Below are positions 1 through 8,483 of a stretch of DNA of 64,000 nt, piece by piece. Source of the DNA: JAUVKA01 sp964465145 (GTDB lineage Bacteria; Bacteroidota; Bacteroidia; Bacteroidales; UBA12481). The stretch is from NCBI GenBank assembly GCA_964465145.1, contig CAYXJR010000007.1, forward strand, positions 1 through 64,000, given 5' to 3'. The notes under the pieces were generated by a model, which worked only from the letters and a program-made list of their open reading frames with translations, was not told where the DNA came from and ran no database searches. The translations under genes and the position numbers were made by a program. Position 1 is the first letter of the stretch; each line of letters begins with the position of its first letter.

Positions 1-42
1 AACTGTTAATAACGATAGAATTATTTGGTTTTCAGAAACCAG

Positions 43-636
43 CTAAACAGTTACTATTATTGTTTTATTGATTACTTCATCCCCGTAGGAAAGGTTCAGA
101 TAATACACCCCTCCCGGCAAATCAGAAATATTAATAGAATTAATGACCTGTTGCTCTGATTTAAGCAGTTGCCCATGGATAGAGTAAACTTTCACCTCTG
201 CTGGGTGAGTTAGGCCGGTTATGTTAATTATACCTGTGGTGGGGTTGGGGAAGAGTTCAATTTTATCAATTTTGAAGATTTCCAAACCAGTAGATATATC
301 ATGATTGAAATAATGTTTTCTTCCCCTAATTACCCAATTTAATGTTTCCGGCTCCCCTTCATACAATATAGTCTCAGTGATAATTCCTTTTTCATCGAAA
401 ATATTTTGTTGGTTCTCAAACAAATTCCAATGGCTATCACTCCAAAAATAAATACCATGATAAGTCTGGATCTCGGCAGTATTATATTGATATTCCCATT
501 TCCAAGATGGAGTTGAGTCATTTCCCTCATCATAATAATATTGTATAATTGAATCCAACAACTGAACAGTCTCCTGACCCTTGCCTGGAATATAAAACAG
601 CATAAATACTAATGGTACAAGAATGGCCTTTTTCAT
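43..636 (-). CDS. Secreted protein with T9SS type A C-terminal sorting domain
   Basis: 197 aa. The N-terminus is a Sec signal peptide (MKKAILVPLVFMLFY..., likely cleaved near residue 20). The last 70 residues form a Por-secretion-system sorting domain: it opens with IELFPNPTTGIINI, has the central VKVYSIHGQLL strand and ends in GGVYYLNL...KTIIV. Such domains direct proteins through the T9SS to the cell surface or medium. The middle (residues 22-125) is Tyr/Trp/Asn-rich with short repeated strands; I recognise no catalytic domain, and the protein is short for a T9SS cargo. It is monocistronic here and divergent from the glycosidase-like gene. Secretion route is well supported; the cargo function is unknown. 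Confidence 0.8.
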   Translation of the reverse strand: MKKAILVPLVFMLFYIPGKGQETVQLLDSIIQYYYDEGNDSTPSWKWEYQYNTAEIQTYHGIYFWSDSHWNLFENQQNIFDEKGIITETILYEGEPETLNWVIRGRKHYFNHDISTGLEIFKIDKIELFPNPTTGIINITGLTHPAEVKVYSIHGQLLKSEQQVINSINISDLPGGVYYLNLSYGDEVINKTIIVTV

Positions 637-681
637 GATATCAGTTCAGTTACTTCGGGGGGACTATCAAAGTTAATCAAC

Positions 682-689
682 TATCTTTG
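682..689 (+). promoter_or_regulatory. Bacteroidota -7 box (TATCTTTG) for the gene at 714
   Basis: TATCTTTG matches the Bacteroidota TAnnTTTG -7 element and predicts a start site near 693, giving a leader of about 20 nt. No clear TTTG -33 element is seen at the expected distance, so this is a motif-only call. Confidence 0.5.
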
Positions 690-713
690 GATACAAAACT
701 GAATTATTGAATC

Positions 714-3383
714 ATGACCCGGCTCCTGACAAGCATCTTCCTCAGCATTTTATTTACCCTGCCAAACATAGCAGCAGATTCCTGGAAATTAAATTCACGA
801 TACTCTTTTTACACAAGCGAGAAAGAGGGAGAGATGATCTTACATATTCCAGATGATTATAAAAACTCGTCGTTGAATATTCAGTTGGAAATCGAGGGCC
901 GACAGATTCTTTCATTGGACAAGGAAACCTCCTCCTCAATATTTTCTCTCCCAATAAAGATTCAAGATCTTCTTCCGGGAACCTACGAGGTGAAGGCCCG
1001 GCTTGCGGGTGAAGGAATTTCTGAGGATATTACAGGGGAGCTGATGAAACTGGTCCCTAAAGCAAATGCTGTAAAAATTGATCGGTTAACCGGAGGTCTT
1101 CTCGTTAATGACCTACCCTATTTCCCTTTCGGATTTTATTGCTATTCCCCGGTTCAGACAACACTGCCGGAGGAAGAGGTAGTGAAGGGTTTTAATATGA
1201 TGTCTCCCTATCAACGTATTGAATCCAAAACCCGGGAAGATCGTAAAGCCTATCTCGACCGTTGTGCAGAGCTTGGCATGAAAGTACACTACAACCTGCT
1301 TTCTGTCGCTGGAGGAGGAGGAGTGGGTTCCGGCAGGTCAAGGGGGCAAAGTATGTCGGAAAAAGCAAGATTACTGAAGGAAGAAATTGAGGCTTTTAAA
1401 GACCATCCTGCTATTTTAGCCTGGTATATTTCTGATGAACCAACTGGTCATGGTGCCGATCCCGATTCTCTGAAACAGGTTTACCAGTTTATAAAAAGTC
1501 TTGATCCATATCACCCCATTACCATCGTTTTTATGGCCCCTATGCAGGCCCGCAGGTATGCAGATGCAATGGATATCGTAATGGCTGATCCCTACCCCAT
1601 ACCTAATAACACACCAGAAGGGGTTGGATACATTACCAGAAACCTGATGAATGAGTTTCATGGTGAGAAGCCTGTGTGGATCGTCCCCCAAGCCTTTGGA
1701 GGCAGTGAATGGTGGGGCAGAGAACCATCCATACAGGAACTGAGAGTCATGACCTATCTATCTATTGCTAATGGGGCAACCGGGATTCAATACTTCGTCA
1801 GGCACGGCCTTAATGGATTCCCTAAATCCACTGCTGCCTGGGGTATGGCCGGTCAGATTGCCCTTGAAACACAGGATATAGCCCCTTTCCTGTTGGAAGG
1901 GAAAGTGCTTACTGATTTAGCTATGACAGAGCAGGAAAACATTCATCTTAGAAGCTGGGAAAAAGATGGACAGATACTCATCATGGCCGTAAATGAATCT
2001 GAAAATCCGGGACTTCTGAAACTACAGTTTAAGGATATGCCCGACAGGGATGCTCAGGTGCTTTTTGAAAATAGGCCAATGGAGATTATTAATGGACAAA
2101 TTAATGATTATATAGATGGATTTGGACGAAGAGTTTATCTTTTGGGTGAACCATTACCAGGTGCAGTCAATATCAACAAAAGAAATATGATCCTGGATCC
2201 TGGATTCGAAGATCTGGCCAGTCCGGGAGTACCCGCCAGCTGCTACGCAAGGGTTGGAATAGACAGAGGAGCAACTTATTTCACCGACTCCAGGGTTTCG
2301 GTTGAAGGAAGACATTCCGTCAGGTTCAATTCTCCAACAGCCAATAACGGTAGCTCTTTAGGATTTTTCCCGGTTATGGTGAATTCTGGAAGTGGATATA
2401 CACTCTCCGTGTGGGCAAGGTATGATTCGACCAGTTTCCGGCCTGAAACACAAAATTTCTGGCAGAGATTATTCCACAAAGATCCGGATCCTAACCGGTA
2501 TTTTAATATCAGCCTGGGAGCAATTAAATCTGAAACCTTTGCCCTGTCACACGAGTGGAGAAAATACTCCCTAACAGTTTATATACCGGAAAAATCAGAG
2601 GAAAGTTCCAGGATTAATCCCTCACTTGAACTGATTTCCCAGGGAACAGCCTGGTTCGATGCATTAGAAATGTATCCCGATCCAGTTATTGAATATGGGA
2701 TAAACGCTGATTCACATAGTTTTGAAGTACGGGTGACTACAGAGGAGAAGGAGGCAGAGATCAAATATACTTTGGATGGAAGCATTCCCGGAACAGGAGC
2801 CTCAAGCTTCACTTCACCAATCCAGCTTACGAAAAGTGCAACATTCACAACCGGAGTTTTTATTGATGACAAACTGTTTAATTACTCTTCAAAATCATTC
2901 TTTGTCCATTTAGCAACTGGAAAAACAGTCGATTATTTTCGCAAATATGCAAAGCAATATGCCGGGGGTGGTGAATTTGGACTTGTGGATGGAATCCGCG
3001 GATCAAGAAATTACCAGGATGGACTCTGGCAGGGATTTATGGGTAATGACCTGGTAGCTACTATTGATCTCGAGAATAGCACCGGGGTTACTTCTGTAAA
3101 AGTTTGCTGTTTACAGGATACCCGATCATGGATTTTTATGCCAAAAGGTATTACAGTGATGGGATCAAATGACGGGAAGGATTTTATCAGCCTTGGGGAG
3201 ATTCTGAATGATGTTAGCCAAAAAGCCGAAGGATCAATACGAAAAGATTACCAGGTTTCGTTTAAAACTCAGAAATTCAGGTATATCCGGGTTACAGTGG
3301 ATAATATTGGTATTTGCCCTGAATGGCATAACGGGAAGGGCCAGGCAGCCTACCTGTTTGTGGATGAAATAATTGTTGAATAA
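714..3383 (+). CDS. Secreted multi-domain glycoside-hydrolase-like protein (TIM barrel, chitobiase C-terminal-like, discoidin)
   Basis: 889 aa with a signal peptide (MTRLLTSIFLSILFTLPNIAA). Residues about 110-400 resemble a clan-A (beta/alpha)8 barrel: the strand-4-like motif AWYISDEP places Asp241/Glu242 where the acid/base normally sits. I cannot point to a confident second catalytic carboxylate. Residues about 490-650 look like a galactose-binding-type beta-sandwich (NMILDPGFED...). About 665-740 resemble the chitobiase/hexosaminidase C-terminal domain (AEIKYTLDGSIP). About 745-889 resemble an F5/8 type C (discoidin) carbohydrate-binding domain ending in FRYIRVTVDN. The next gene is a sulfatase 74 bp downstream on the same strand, so a role in breakdown of a complex glycan is inferred. 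Exact GH family is not assigned. Confidence 0.75.
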   Translation: MTRLLTSIFLSILFTLPNIAADSWKLNSRYSFYTSEKEGEMILHIPDDYKNSSLNIQLEIEGRQILSLDKETSSSIFSLPIKIQDLLPGTYEVKARLAGEGISEDITGELMKLVPKANAVKIDRLTGGLLVNDLPYFPFGFYCYSPVQTTLPEEEVVKGFNMMSPYQRIESKTREDRKAYLDRCAELGMKVHYNLLSVAGGGGVGSGRSRGQSMSEKARLLKEEIEAFKDHPAILAWYISDEPTGHGADPDSLKQVYQFIKSLDPYHPITIVFMAPMQARRYADAMDIVMADPYPIPNNTPEGVGYITRNLMNEFHGEKPVWIVPQAFGGSEWWGREPSIQELRVMTYLSIANGATGIQYFVRHGLNGFPKSTAAWGMAGQIALETQDIAPFLLEGKVLTDLAMTEQENIHLRSWEKDGQILIMAVNESENPGLLKLQFKDMPDRDAQVLFENRPMEIINGQINDYIDGFGRRVYLLGEPLPGAVNINKRNMILDPGFEDLASPGVPASCYARVGIDRGATYFTDSRVSVEGRHSVRFNSPTANNGSSLGFFPVMVNSGSGYTLSVWARYDSTSFRPETQNFWQRLFHKDPDPNRYFNISLGAIKSETFALSHEWRKYSLTVYIPEKSEESSRINPSLELISQGTAWFDALEMYPDPVIEYGINADSHSFEVRVTTEEKEAEIKYTLDGSIPGTGASSFTSPIQLTKSATFTTGVFIDDKLFNYSSKSFFVHLATGKTVDYFRKYAKQYAGGGEFGLVDGIRGSRNYQDGLWQGFMGNDLVATIDLENSTGVTSVKVCCLQDTRSWIFMPKGITVMGSNDGKDFISLGEILNDVSQKAEGSIRKDYQVSFKTQKFRYIRVTVDNIGICPEWHNGKGQAAYLFVDEIIVE

Positions 3384-3457
3384 GGACATATATCCTGCAT
3401 TATAAAACATCAATAACCCTTTCCCTGGGGAGTGTAATTAATAATGAAATCCGAAAA

Positions 3458-4846
3458 ATGAGAACATTGAAATTATTAGGTTTCCTGGCATTTACAGTCC
3501 TGATTTCCTGCAACACTAAGGAAAAACCCAACATCATCTATATCATGGCTGATGATCTTGGCTATGGCGACATCGGTGTTCAGGGACAAGAAATTATTAA
3601 AACGCCAAACATTGACAGGATGGCCTCAGAAGGTATGCGGTTTACCCAGCATTATTCAGGAAGCACTGTTTGTGCTCCATCAAGATGCTGTCTCATGACA
3701 GGCTTACATACCGGACATGCAGTGGTAAGAGGCAACCGTGAGTTAAAGCCGGAAGGCCAGGTTCCTATGCCGGAAGGCACCGTAACTGTAACAGGGCTAT
3801 TACAGGATGCCGGGTATGCCACTGGTATTTTTGGTAAATGGGGCCTGGGCGGCCCGGGTTCAGTAAGCGACCCTAACAATTCAGGATTTGACGAGTTCTA
3901 CGGATACAACTGCCAGCGCCATGCACATAGGTATTATACACCCTATCTCTGGCATAATCAGGAAAAGGATTCTTTCCCTGAAAACCTTAACAATCAGTAC
4001 ATGACCTATAGCCAGGATCTGATAATGGAAAATGCACTTAAATTTATTCGGGATCATAAAGATGAACCATTTTTTCTCTACGCCCCCTTTACAATTCCTC
4101 ATGCTGAATTACAGGTGCCGGATGAAGACAGGGCCCCCTATATGGGGATATGGGATGAAACACCATTTAAGGGGGGAGGTAATTACAGGTTCCAGGAATA
4201 TCCCAGAGCCACCTTTACGGGTATGGTATCCCGACTGGATAAAGATGTGGGAAGAATTCTTGACCTGGTAACAGAGCTAGGCCTGGAAGAGCACACTATG
4301 GTATTTTTCACCAGTGATAACGGACCTCATCAGGAAGGAGGGGCGGATCCAAAATTCTTCAACAGTAATGGGATTTACAGGGGAATTAAAAGGGATCTTT
4401 ATGAAGGAGGAATTCGTATACCTTTCATTGCCTGGAATCCGGGCGTTATCAAACCCGGAATCAGCGGACATATTGCCGCTTTTTGGGACTTTATGCCTAC
4501 TGCACTAGAACTTGCAGATGTTGAGGCACCAGATGAAATTGATGGGATTTCTTATCTTCCAACCCTTCTCAATAAAAAACAAGACCAGCATAATTACCTA
4601 TACTGGGAATTTCATGAACAGGGAGGAAAACAGGCTGTAAGAAAGGGCGACTGGAAGGCAGTGAAACTTGGGGTTTCAAGGGAAGATGATTCAGGCATAG
4701 AATTATATAACCTGTCCATCGATCCCGGCGAACAAAACAATTTGGCTGACAAATATCCTGAAATTGTTAAGGAGATGATTGATATATTTGCCAGCGCCAG
4801 AACCGCCGACCCTGACTGGCCACTACTGGCAAGCGAAAAGAAGTGA
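3458..4846 (+). CDS. S1-family sulfatase, lipoprotein
   Basis: 462 aa. A lipoprotein signal ends in the lipobox VLISC (Cys18), so the enzyme is probably lipid-anchored. The formylglycine motif is C-A-P-S-R at residues 72-76 (Cys72 is the residue to be modified), and the metal-binding Asp pair lies in IMADDLGYGD (32-33). FFTSDNGPH supplies further metal ligands and GKWGLGG the Lys/Gly motif. The family hydrolyses sulfate esters of sugars; the substrate cannot be read from the sequence. The Cys-type site needs an anaerobic or FGE-type maturase that is not in this window. The stop codon TGA lies inside the first unit of a GTGACGG tandem array. Confidence 0.93.
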   Translation: MRTLKLLGFLAFTVLISCNTKEKPNIIYIMADDLGYGDIGVQGQEIIKTPNIDRMASEGMRFTQHYSGSTVCAPSRCCLMTGLHTGHAVVRGNRELKPEGQVPMPEGTVTVTGLLQDAGYATGIFGKWGLGGPGSVSDPNNSGFDEFYGYNCQRHAHRYYTPYLWHNQEKDSFPENLNNQYMTYSQDLIMENALKFIRDHKDEPFFLYAPFTIPHAELQVPDEDRAPYMGIWDETPFKGGGNYRFQEYPRATFTGMVSRLDKDVGRILDLVTELGLEEHTMVFFTSDNGPHQEGGADPKFFNSNGIYRGIKRDLYEGGIRIPFIAWNPGVIKPGISGHIAAFWDFMPTALELADVEAPDEIDGISYLPTLLNKKQDQHNYLYWEFHEQGGKQAVRKGDWKAVKLGVSREDDSGIELYNLSIDPGEQNNLADKYPEIVKEMIDIFASARTADPDWPLLASEKK

Positions 4847-4882
4847 CGGGTGACGGGTGATGGGTGACGAGTGACGGGTGAC
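4843..4882 (+). repeat. Heptamer tandem array GTGACGG x5.7
   Basis: Five consecutive 7-bp units (GTGACGG, GTGACGG, GTGATGG, GTGACGA, GTGACGG) plus GTGAC. The first unit contains the sulfatase stop codon. Related arrays occur at 6045-6065 (same orientation) and 6533-6609 (inverted). Confidence 0.95.
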
Positions 4883-4939
4883 AACAAAATAATCTTTCCC
4901 AACCGACACATCAGGGGGGATACAAGGGGGTACGAAACC

Positions 4940-6031
4940 ATGGCCAACTTAAAAAACATCTGCAAGCAATTTAATTTCGAAGGAACTTTCTCAAAAGCCT
5001 ACCCGTACGGCTCGGGCCACATTAACGATACTTTCAAAGTGGAAACACTGGAGGAGAATCAACACAATTATATCCTGCAACGTGTTAATCATTTGGTGTT
5101 TAAGGATGTGCCCGGGCTAATGGAAAATGTAGTAAGGGTGACAAACCACATCAGAAAAAAGCTGGAAAAAATTGAGGGGGCAAACCCAGACCGGGAAGTA
5201 CTCACTGTAATTCATACCAATGAGGGTAATCCCTATTATAAAGATCCGGAGGGAGGTTTCTGGAGGATGTACATATTTATCCAGGATAACAAAAGTTATG
5301 ACCTGGTTGATTCTCCTGAAAAAGCATACGAAGGGGGTAGAATGTTCGGCAGGTTCCAGGCTATGCTGGCTGATCTTCCCGGTAAACCGCTGAATGAAAC
5401 AATACCAAATTTCCACAATATTGCAATGCGCCTGGATACTTTTGAAGATATCCTGATTAAGGATCCGGCAGGAAGGGCCAGTCAGATTACCGAGGAGATC
5501 GAATTTGTAAGGGAGCGGGCAGAGGAAATGAAAACCATTCTTAAGCTTGGTCGGGAAGGACTTATACCACAGCGAATCACACACAACGATACCAAGTTCA
5601 ATAATGTACTGCTTGATCAAAATGACAAAGGTTTGTGCGTAATAGATCTGGATACTGTTATGCCAGGGTACGTTCATTACGATTTCGGAGACAGTATCCG
5701 CACAAGCACGAATACAGCAGCAGAGGATGAGAAAGATCTTTCGAAAGTGGAAATGGATATCCGGTTGTTTGAAGCATACACAAAAGGTTTTTTAGAGCAA
5801 ACGCGTGGTACATTAAACCAGGTTGAAATAGATCACCTGCCCTTTGCAGGAAAATTATTCCCCTTCATAATCGGGCTGAGGTTCCTCACCGATCATGTTG
5901 ATGGAGACAACTACTTCAAAATTCATCACGAAGGACATAATCTGCAGAGAGCTCGCGCTCAATTTAAGCTACTTATGTCAATGGAAAGACAATTTGGGGA
6001 GATGAAGGCAATTGTCGGGAGATTGAAATGA
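4940..6031 (+). CDS. Aminoglycoside-phosphotransferase-fold sugar kinase, N-acetylhexosamine 1-kinase (NahK)-like
   Basis: 363 aa from the ATG at 4940. A longer reading starts with GTG at 4871 inside the repeat array and would add 23 non-conserved residues, so I reject it. The catalytic loop THNDTKFNN (Asp217) and the metal-binding segment VIDLDTVMPGYVHYDFGDS are the signature of the NahK-type APH-fold kinases. These phosphorylate GlcNAc/GalNAc at O1 in lacto-N-biose/galacto-N-biose salvage. No signal peptide is present, so it is cytoplasmic. It sits between a sulfatase and a fucosidase, fitting use of monosaccharides freed from a host- or algal-type glycan. The stop is 13 bp before another GTGAC array. 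Substrate specificity is inferred from the family only. Confidence 0.85.
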   Translation: MANLKNICKQFNFEGTFSKAYPYGSGHINDTFKVETLEENQHNYILQRVNHLVFKDVPGLMENVVRVTNHIRKKLEKIEGANPDREVLTVIHTNEGNPYYKDPEGGFWRMYIFIQDNKSYDLVDSPEKAYEGGRMFGRFQAMLADLPGKPLNETIPNFHNIAMRLDTFEDILIKDPAGRASQITEEIEFVRERAEEMKTILKLGREGLIPQRITHNDTKFNNVLLDQNDKGLCVIDLDTVMPGYVHYDFGDSIRTSTNTAAEDEKDLSKVEMDIRLFEAYTKGFLEQTRGTLNQVEIDHLPFAGKLFPFIIGLRFLTDHVDGDNYFKIHHEGHNLQRARAQFKLLMSMERQFGEMKAIVGRLK

Positions 6032-6044
6032 AGAATGACGAAAA

Positions 6045-6065
6045 GGTGACGAGTGACAGGTGACA
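6045..6065 (+). repeat. Heptamer array GGTGACG x3
   Basis: Three 7-bp units (GGTGACG, AGTGACA, GGTGACA), preceded by a diverged AATGACG. It is the same family and orientation as 4843-4882, located between the kinase stop and the stop of the convergent four-helix-bundle gene. Confidence 0.85.
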
Positions 6066-6070
6066 AAAAA

Positions 6071-6433
6071 TTAGTTATTTGAGATTTTTTGGCTGAGTTT
6101 CCTAATAATAGCTTGTATCATCCTTCTTAAACTATCCAATTCTAACATGATATTATTCGTATCTATTTTGCAGTAAGATAAACGTTTAGAAATTGTCATC
6201 TGCGTCTCCAGCTCAACCAAGGATGATAAGGAAGTATATAGAAAATGTATCAGCTCTTTTGTGCCTCTTCTGGATGAACCTTCTGCAATATTAGATGAAA
6301 CAGAAACAGCAGCTCTTCTCATTTGGCTTGTCATACCATATCGCTCACTTATTGGAAAATCTTCTGTCATGAGATAGATCTTTTCACAAAATTCAAGTGA
6401 CTTTTTATAAACTTCGAGGTTTTTATGCAGCAT
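6071..6433 (-). CDS. Four-helix-bundle protein (23S rRNA intervening-sequence / S23 type)
   Basis: 120 aa, start ATG at 6433. Key motifs are FCEKIYLMTEDFPISERYGM, TSQMRRAAVSVSSNIAEGSSR (written here in parts) and a terminal helix with SLRRMIQAIIRKL. They match the family first seen encoded in intervening sequences of bacterial 23S rRNA and related to the Avd accessory protein of diversity-generating retroelements. The biochemical role of stand-alone copies is not established. No rRNA, reverse transcriptase or variable-repeat template is visible nearby. The gene is opposite in strand to its neighbours and is bracketed by heptamer arrays in inverted orientation (6045-6065 and 6533-6609), and by similar TTAGTTATTT-type direct repeats (6071, 6435). 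This suggests that it arrived separately from the glycan genes. Confidence 0.88.
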   Translation of the reverse strand: MLHKNLEVYKKSLEFCEKIYLMTEDFPISERYGMTSQMRRAAVSVSSNIAEGSSRRGTKELIHFLYTSLSSLVELETQMTISKRLSYCKIDTNNIMLELDSLRRMIQAIIRKLSQKISNN

Positions 6434-6434
6434 A

Positions 6435-6459
6435 TTAGTTATTTTAGTTTTTTATATAT
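6435..6459. repeat. AT-rich direct repeat copy (shared with 6071-6090 and 8484-8500)
   Basis: Bases 6435-6454 match 6071-6090 at 17 of 20 positions (TTAGTTATTT core), on either side of the four-helix-bundle gene. Bases 6443-6459 are identical over 17 bp to 8484-8500. AT-rich composition makes chance similarity more likely than usual. Confidence 0.55.
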
Positions 6460-6487
6460 AGATGATGCCAACCTTAAAAAATGGAAA

Positions 6488-7936
6488 ATGAAACCTAACT
6501 ATTTAAATAACTCATTTAGAAATATTCTTTGCCGTCACTCGTCACTCGTCACCCGTCACTACTCTTTTGTCACCCGTCACCCGTCACCCGTCACCCGTCA
6601 CCTGTCATTGGCCATAATGATGCTTTTCCTCTCCTGTAGTATTTCCGAAAAACCTTCTGAACTTCGTGGCGGCGGTGGAGAAGCCAATCCTGAACTCCGA
6701 ACAAACGCTAAGGCATTGGAAAACTTTCAGGATATGCGTTTCGGAATGTTTGTGCACTGGGGGCCCATATCCCTTAAGGGCACTGAGATCGGTTGGTCAC
6801 GAGGCAGGGAGATTCCTATTTCAACATATGACAGCCTGTACCTGCAGTTCAACCCGGTGAATTTCAATGCGGATGAGTGGATCAGCATTGCAAAGGATGC
6901 CGGGATGAAGTATTTCGTTATTACATCTAAGCATCATGACGGCTTTTCGCTCTGGCCCAGTAAATACACAGATTATGATATAGAAAATACTCCTATCAAA
7001 AGGGATTTGCTGAAAGAGATGCAACTAGCCTGTGAAAAGCAGGGTGTGCTTTTCGGAACATATCATTCCATACTGGATTGGAAACATCCTGATTACACTA
7101 CCCGTTACAACGACCCCCGTCCGGTTGAAGAATCGGATATGTCGATTTATAAAGATTTTCTGTTTAACCAGGTTGGCGAATTGATCAAGGATTATAATAC
7201 AAATATTCTTTGGTTTGATGGCCAGTGGGAGGCCTCCTGGACCCATGAAATGGGTATGGAATTGTATAAATATTGCCGCGATTTGAAGGATAACCTGCTT
7301 ATAAACAACAGGGTTGATAAAGGATTCAAGGGAATGGCCGGTATGACCGACAGCATAGCTAAATATGCCGGCGATTTCGGAACACCCGAACAGAGGATCG
7401 GCGAGTTTAATAATGAATTCCCCTGGGAATCATGCATAACCATCTGTCAACAATGGGCTTGGAAACCAAACGACAAGCTCAAAAGTACATCAGAGTGTAT
7501 TAACACACTTATTAAAACAGTTGGAGGTGATGGCAACCTCCTCCTCAATGTCGGTCCCATGCCTGATGGCAGAATAGAACCCCGTCAGGTAGAAGTGCTA
7601 AAAGAGATTGGTAATTGGCTGGATGTGAACGGAGAAGCAATTTATGGCACAAGAGGGGGTCCGTGGCTTCCAACCGAAGCATGGGCTTCAACGCATAAGG
7701 GAAAGAAAATCTATTTACATGTAATGAATCCTGAAATCAGAATATTGCAGCTCCCCCCGCTTGAGGGCCTGAAAATCAGAAAAGCAAAAATCATTGGTGG
7801 CGGTGAAGTTGAGGTAAAGATTGACGGGGGTATCCTATTGACCATGCCGGATATTCTGCCATCTGATTATGCTAATGTTATTGAACTCACCACTAATGGA
7901 GTCTATTCCCTCATGGATAATTTCATTGTTAAATGA
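6488..7936 (+). CDS. GH29-type alpha-L-fucosidase, probable lipoprotein
   Basis: The GH29 core is clear: DMRFGMFVHWGP, ITSKHHDGFSLW, GVLFGTYHSILDW and the strand ILWFDGQW, whose Asp is the family nucleophile. GDGNLLLNVGPMPDG closes the barrel. It hydrolyses terminal alpha-L-fucose, probably outside or in the periplasm. The start is uncertain. The reading is open from 6425; ATG codons lie at 6488 and 6617. The lipobox-like LSLAIMMLFLSC needs residues upstream of 6617, because a start there leaves only seven residues before Cys. The upstream coding sequence is an 11-unit heptamer array encoding VTRHPSP-like repeats. I therefore give 6488, with low confidence in the N-terminus. The stop overlaps the next ATG by 4 bp (ATGA). 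Confidence 0.88.
   Translation: MKPNYLNNSFRNILCRHSSLVTRHYSFVTRHPSPVTRHLSLAIMMLFLSCSISEKPSELRGGGGEANPELRTNAKALENFQDMRFGMFVHWGPISLKGTEIGWSRGREIPISTYDSLYLQFNPVNFNADEWISIAKDAGMKYFVITSKHHDGFSLWPSKYTDYDIENTPIKRDLLKEMQLACEKQGVLFGTYHSILDWKHPDYTTRYNDPRPVEESDMSIYKDFLFNQVGELIKDYNTNILWFDGQWEASWTHEMGMELYKYCRDLKDNLLINNRVDKGFKGMAGMTDSIAKYAGDFGTPEQRIGEFNNEFPWESCITICQQWAWKPNDKLKSTSECINTLIKTVGGDGNLLLNVGPMPDGRIEPRQVEVLKEIGNWLDVNGEAIYGTRGGPWLPTEAWASTHKGKKIYLHVMNPEIRILQLPPLEGLKIRKAKIIGGGEVEVKIDGGILLTMPDILPSDYANVIELTTNGVYSLMDNFIVK
6533..6609 (+). repeat. Heptamer array CGTCACC, 11 units in perfect register
   Basis: 77 bp equal to 11 x 7: CGTCACT (2), CGTCACC, CGTCACT, ACTCTTT, TGTCACC, CGTCACC (4), TGTCATT. Even the degenerate units keep the 7-bp spacing. 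The orientation is inverted relative to 4843-4882 and 6045-6065. It lies in the 5' coding or leader region of the fucosidase gene. Confidence 0.95.
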
Positions 7937-8453
7937 CGAAAAAGCTTCGCCCTTTTGTCATAATCATTGTTGTTGTCATCCTGGTTATGGCATTAAGGTT
8001 TGCCTATTATACCGTTATCAAAAATATCAAACAGGATACAATTAGTCTTAATATTGATAAACCTTCAATTTCCGGTATTTATCCGCACCTGGCCGTATTC
8101 AATGAAAATCATCTCAGTGAGAAACCCGGTGGAGGCTGCCATGGGGTACAGGTGTACCTTGGAAAAACACCAAAATCAAAGCTGGTGAACTTTCTGATCC
8201 TTATTTGATGTTGGGTTTTGATGAGAAAGAATTGTTTTTGAGCCATGACTCACCGGAAACAGTGATTTTTGAACTTTTGGCCGACTTTACAGGAGAGGGT
8301 ATATTCAGCGTATTCGATGTAATTCAGGTGAATTCTTCTACCGTTTATCAGGGTGGAAAGTCGTATAAATTCCAGGAAGGATTTTCTGCTAATTGGGTGA
8401 GTATCAGGGCAGATAAAGATTGTCTGGCTACAGCGGAGTTTACCTATAAATAA
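7933..8453 (+). pseudogene. Internally deleted, frameshifted remnant of a secreted (probable beta-propeller) protein
   Basis: The first frame (7933-8208) gives a membrane anchor (FVIIIVVVILVMALRFAYY) and then SGIYPHLAVFNENHLSEKPGG before running into unrelated sequence. The frame ending at 8453 is open back to 8121 and reads PWGTGVPWKNTKIKAG, DPYLMLGFDEKELFLSHDS, up to ADKDCLATAEFTYK. From memory, YPHLAVFN is the start and PWK(N/D)T-KAG-SDPYLM-GFD-K-L-LSHDS the end of one family of roughly 600-700-residue six-bladed propeller-like proteins. The middle is thus missing, and a +1-type frame change lies near 8130-8141. The start codon overlaps the fucosidase stop (ATGA), so it was once the next gene of that operon. 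Truncation is seen; the family name is tentative. Confidence 0.75.
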
Positions 8454-8483
8454 ATCTGTCAGGTTTAAAAACACTTCTATATA

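Noticed and set aside
1..42. Hairpin TGGTTT-TCAG-AAACCA as a terminator of the first gene
   Set aside because: Stem of only 6 bp and no T-run; too weak to annotate.
4871..4939. Upstream GTG start for the sugar kinase
   Set aside because: The 23 extra codons translate the GTGACGG array; family similarity begins after the ATG at 4940.
6071..6433. 23S rRNA intervening sequence or diversity-generating retroelement
   Set aside because: No rRNA sequence, reverse transcriptase, template repeat or variable repeat is visible nearby.
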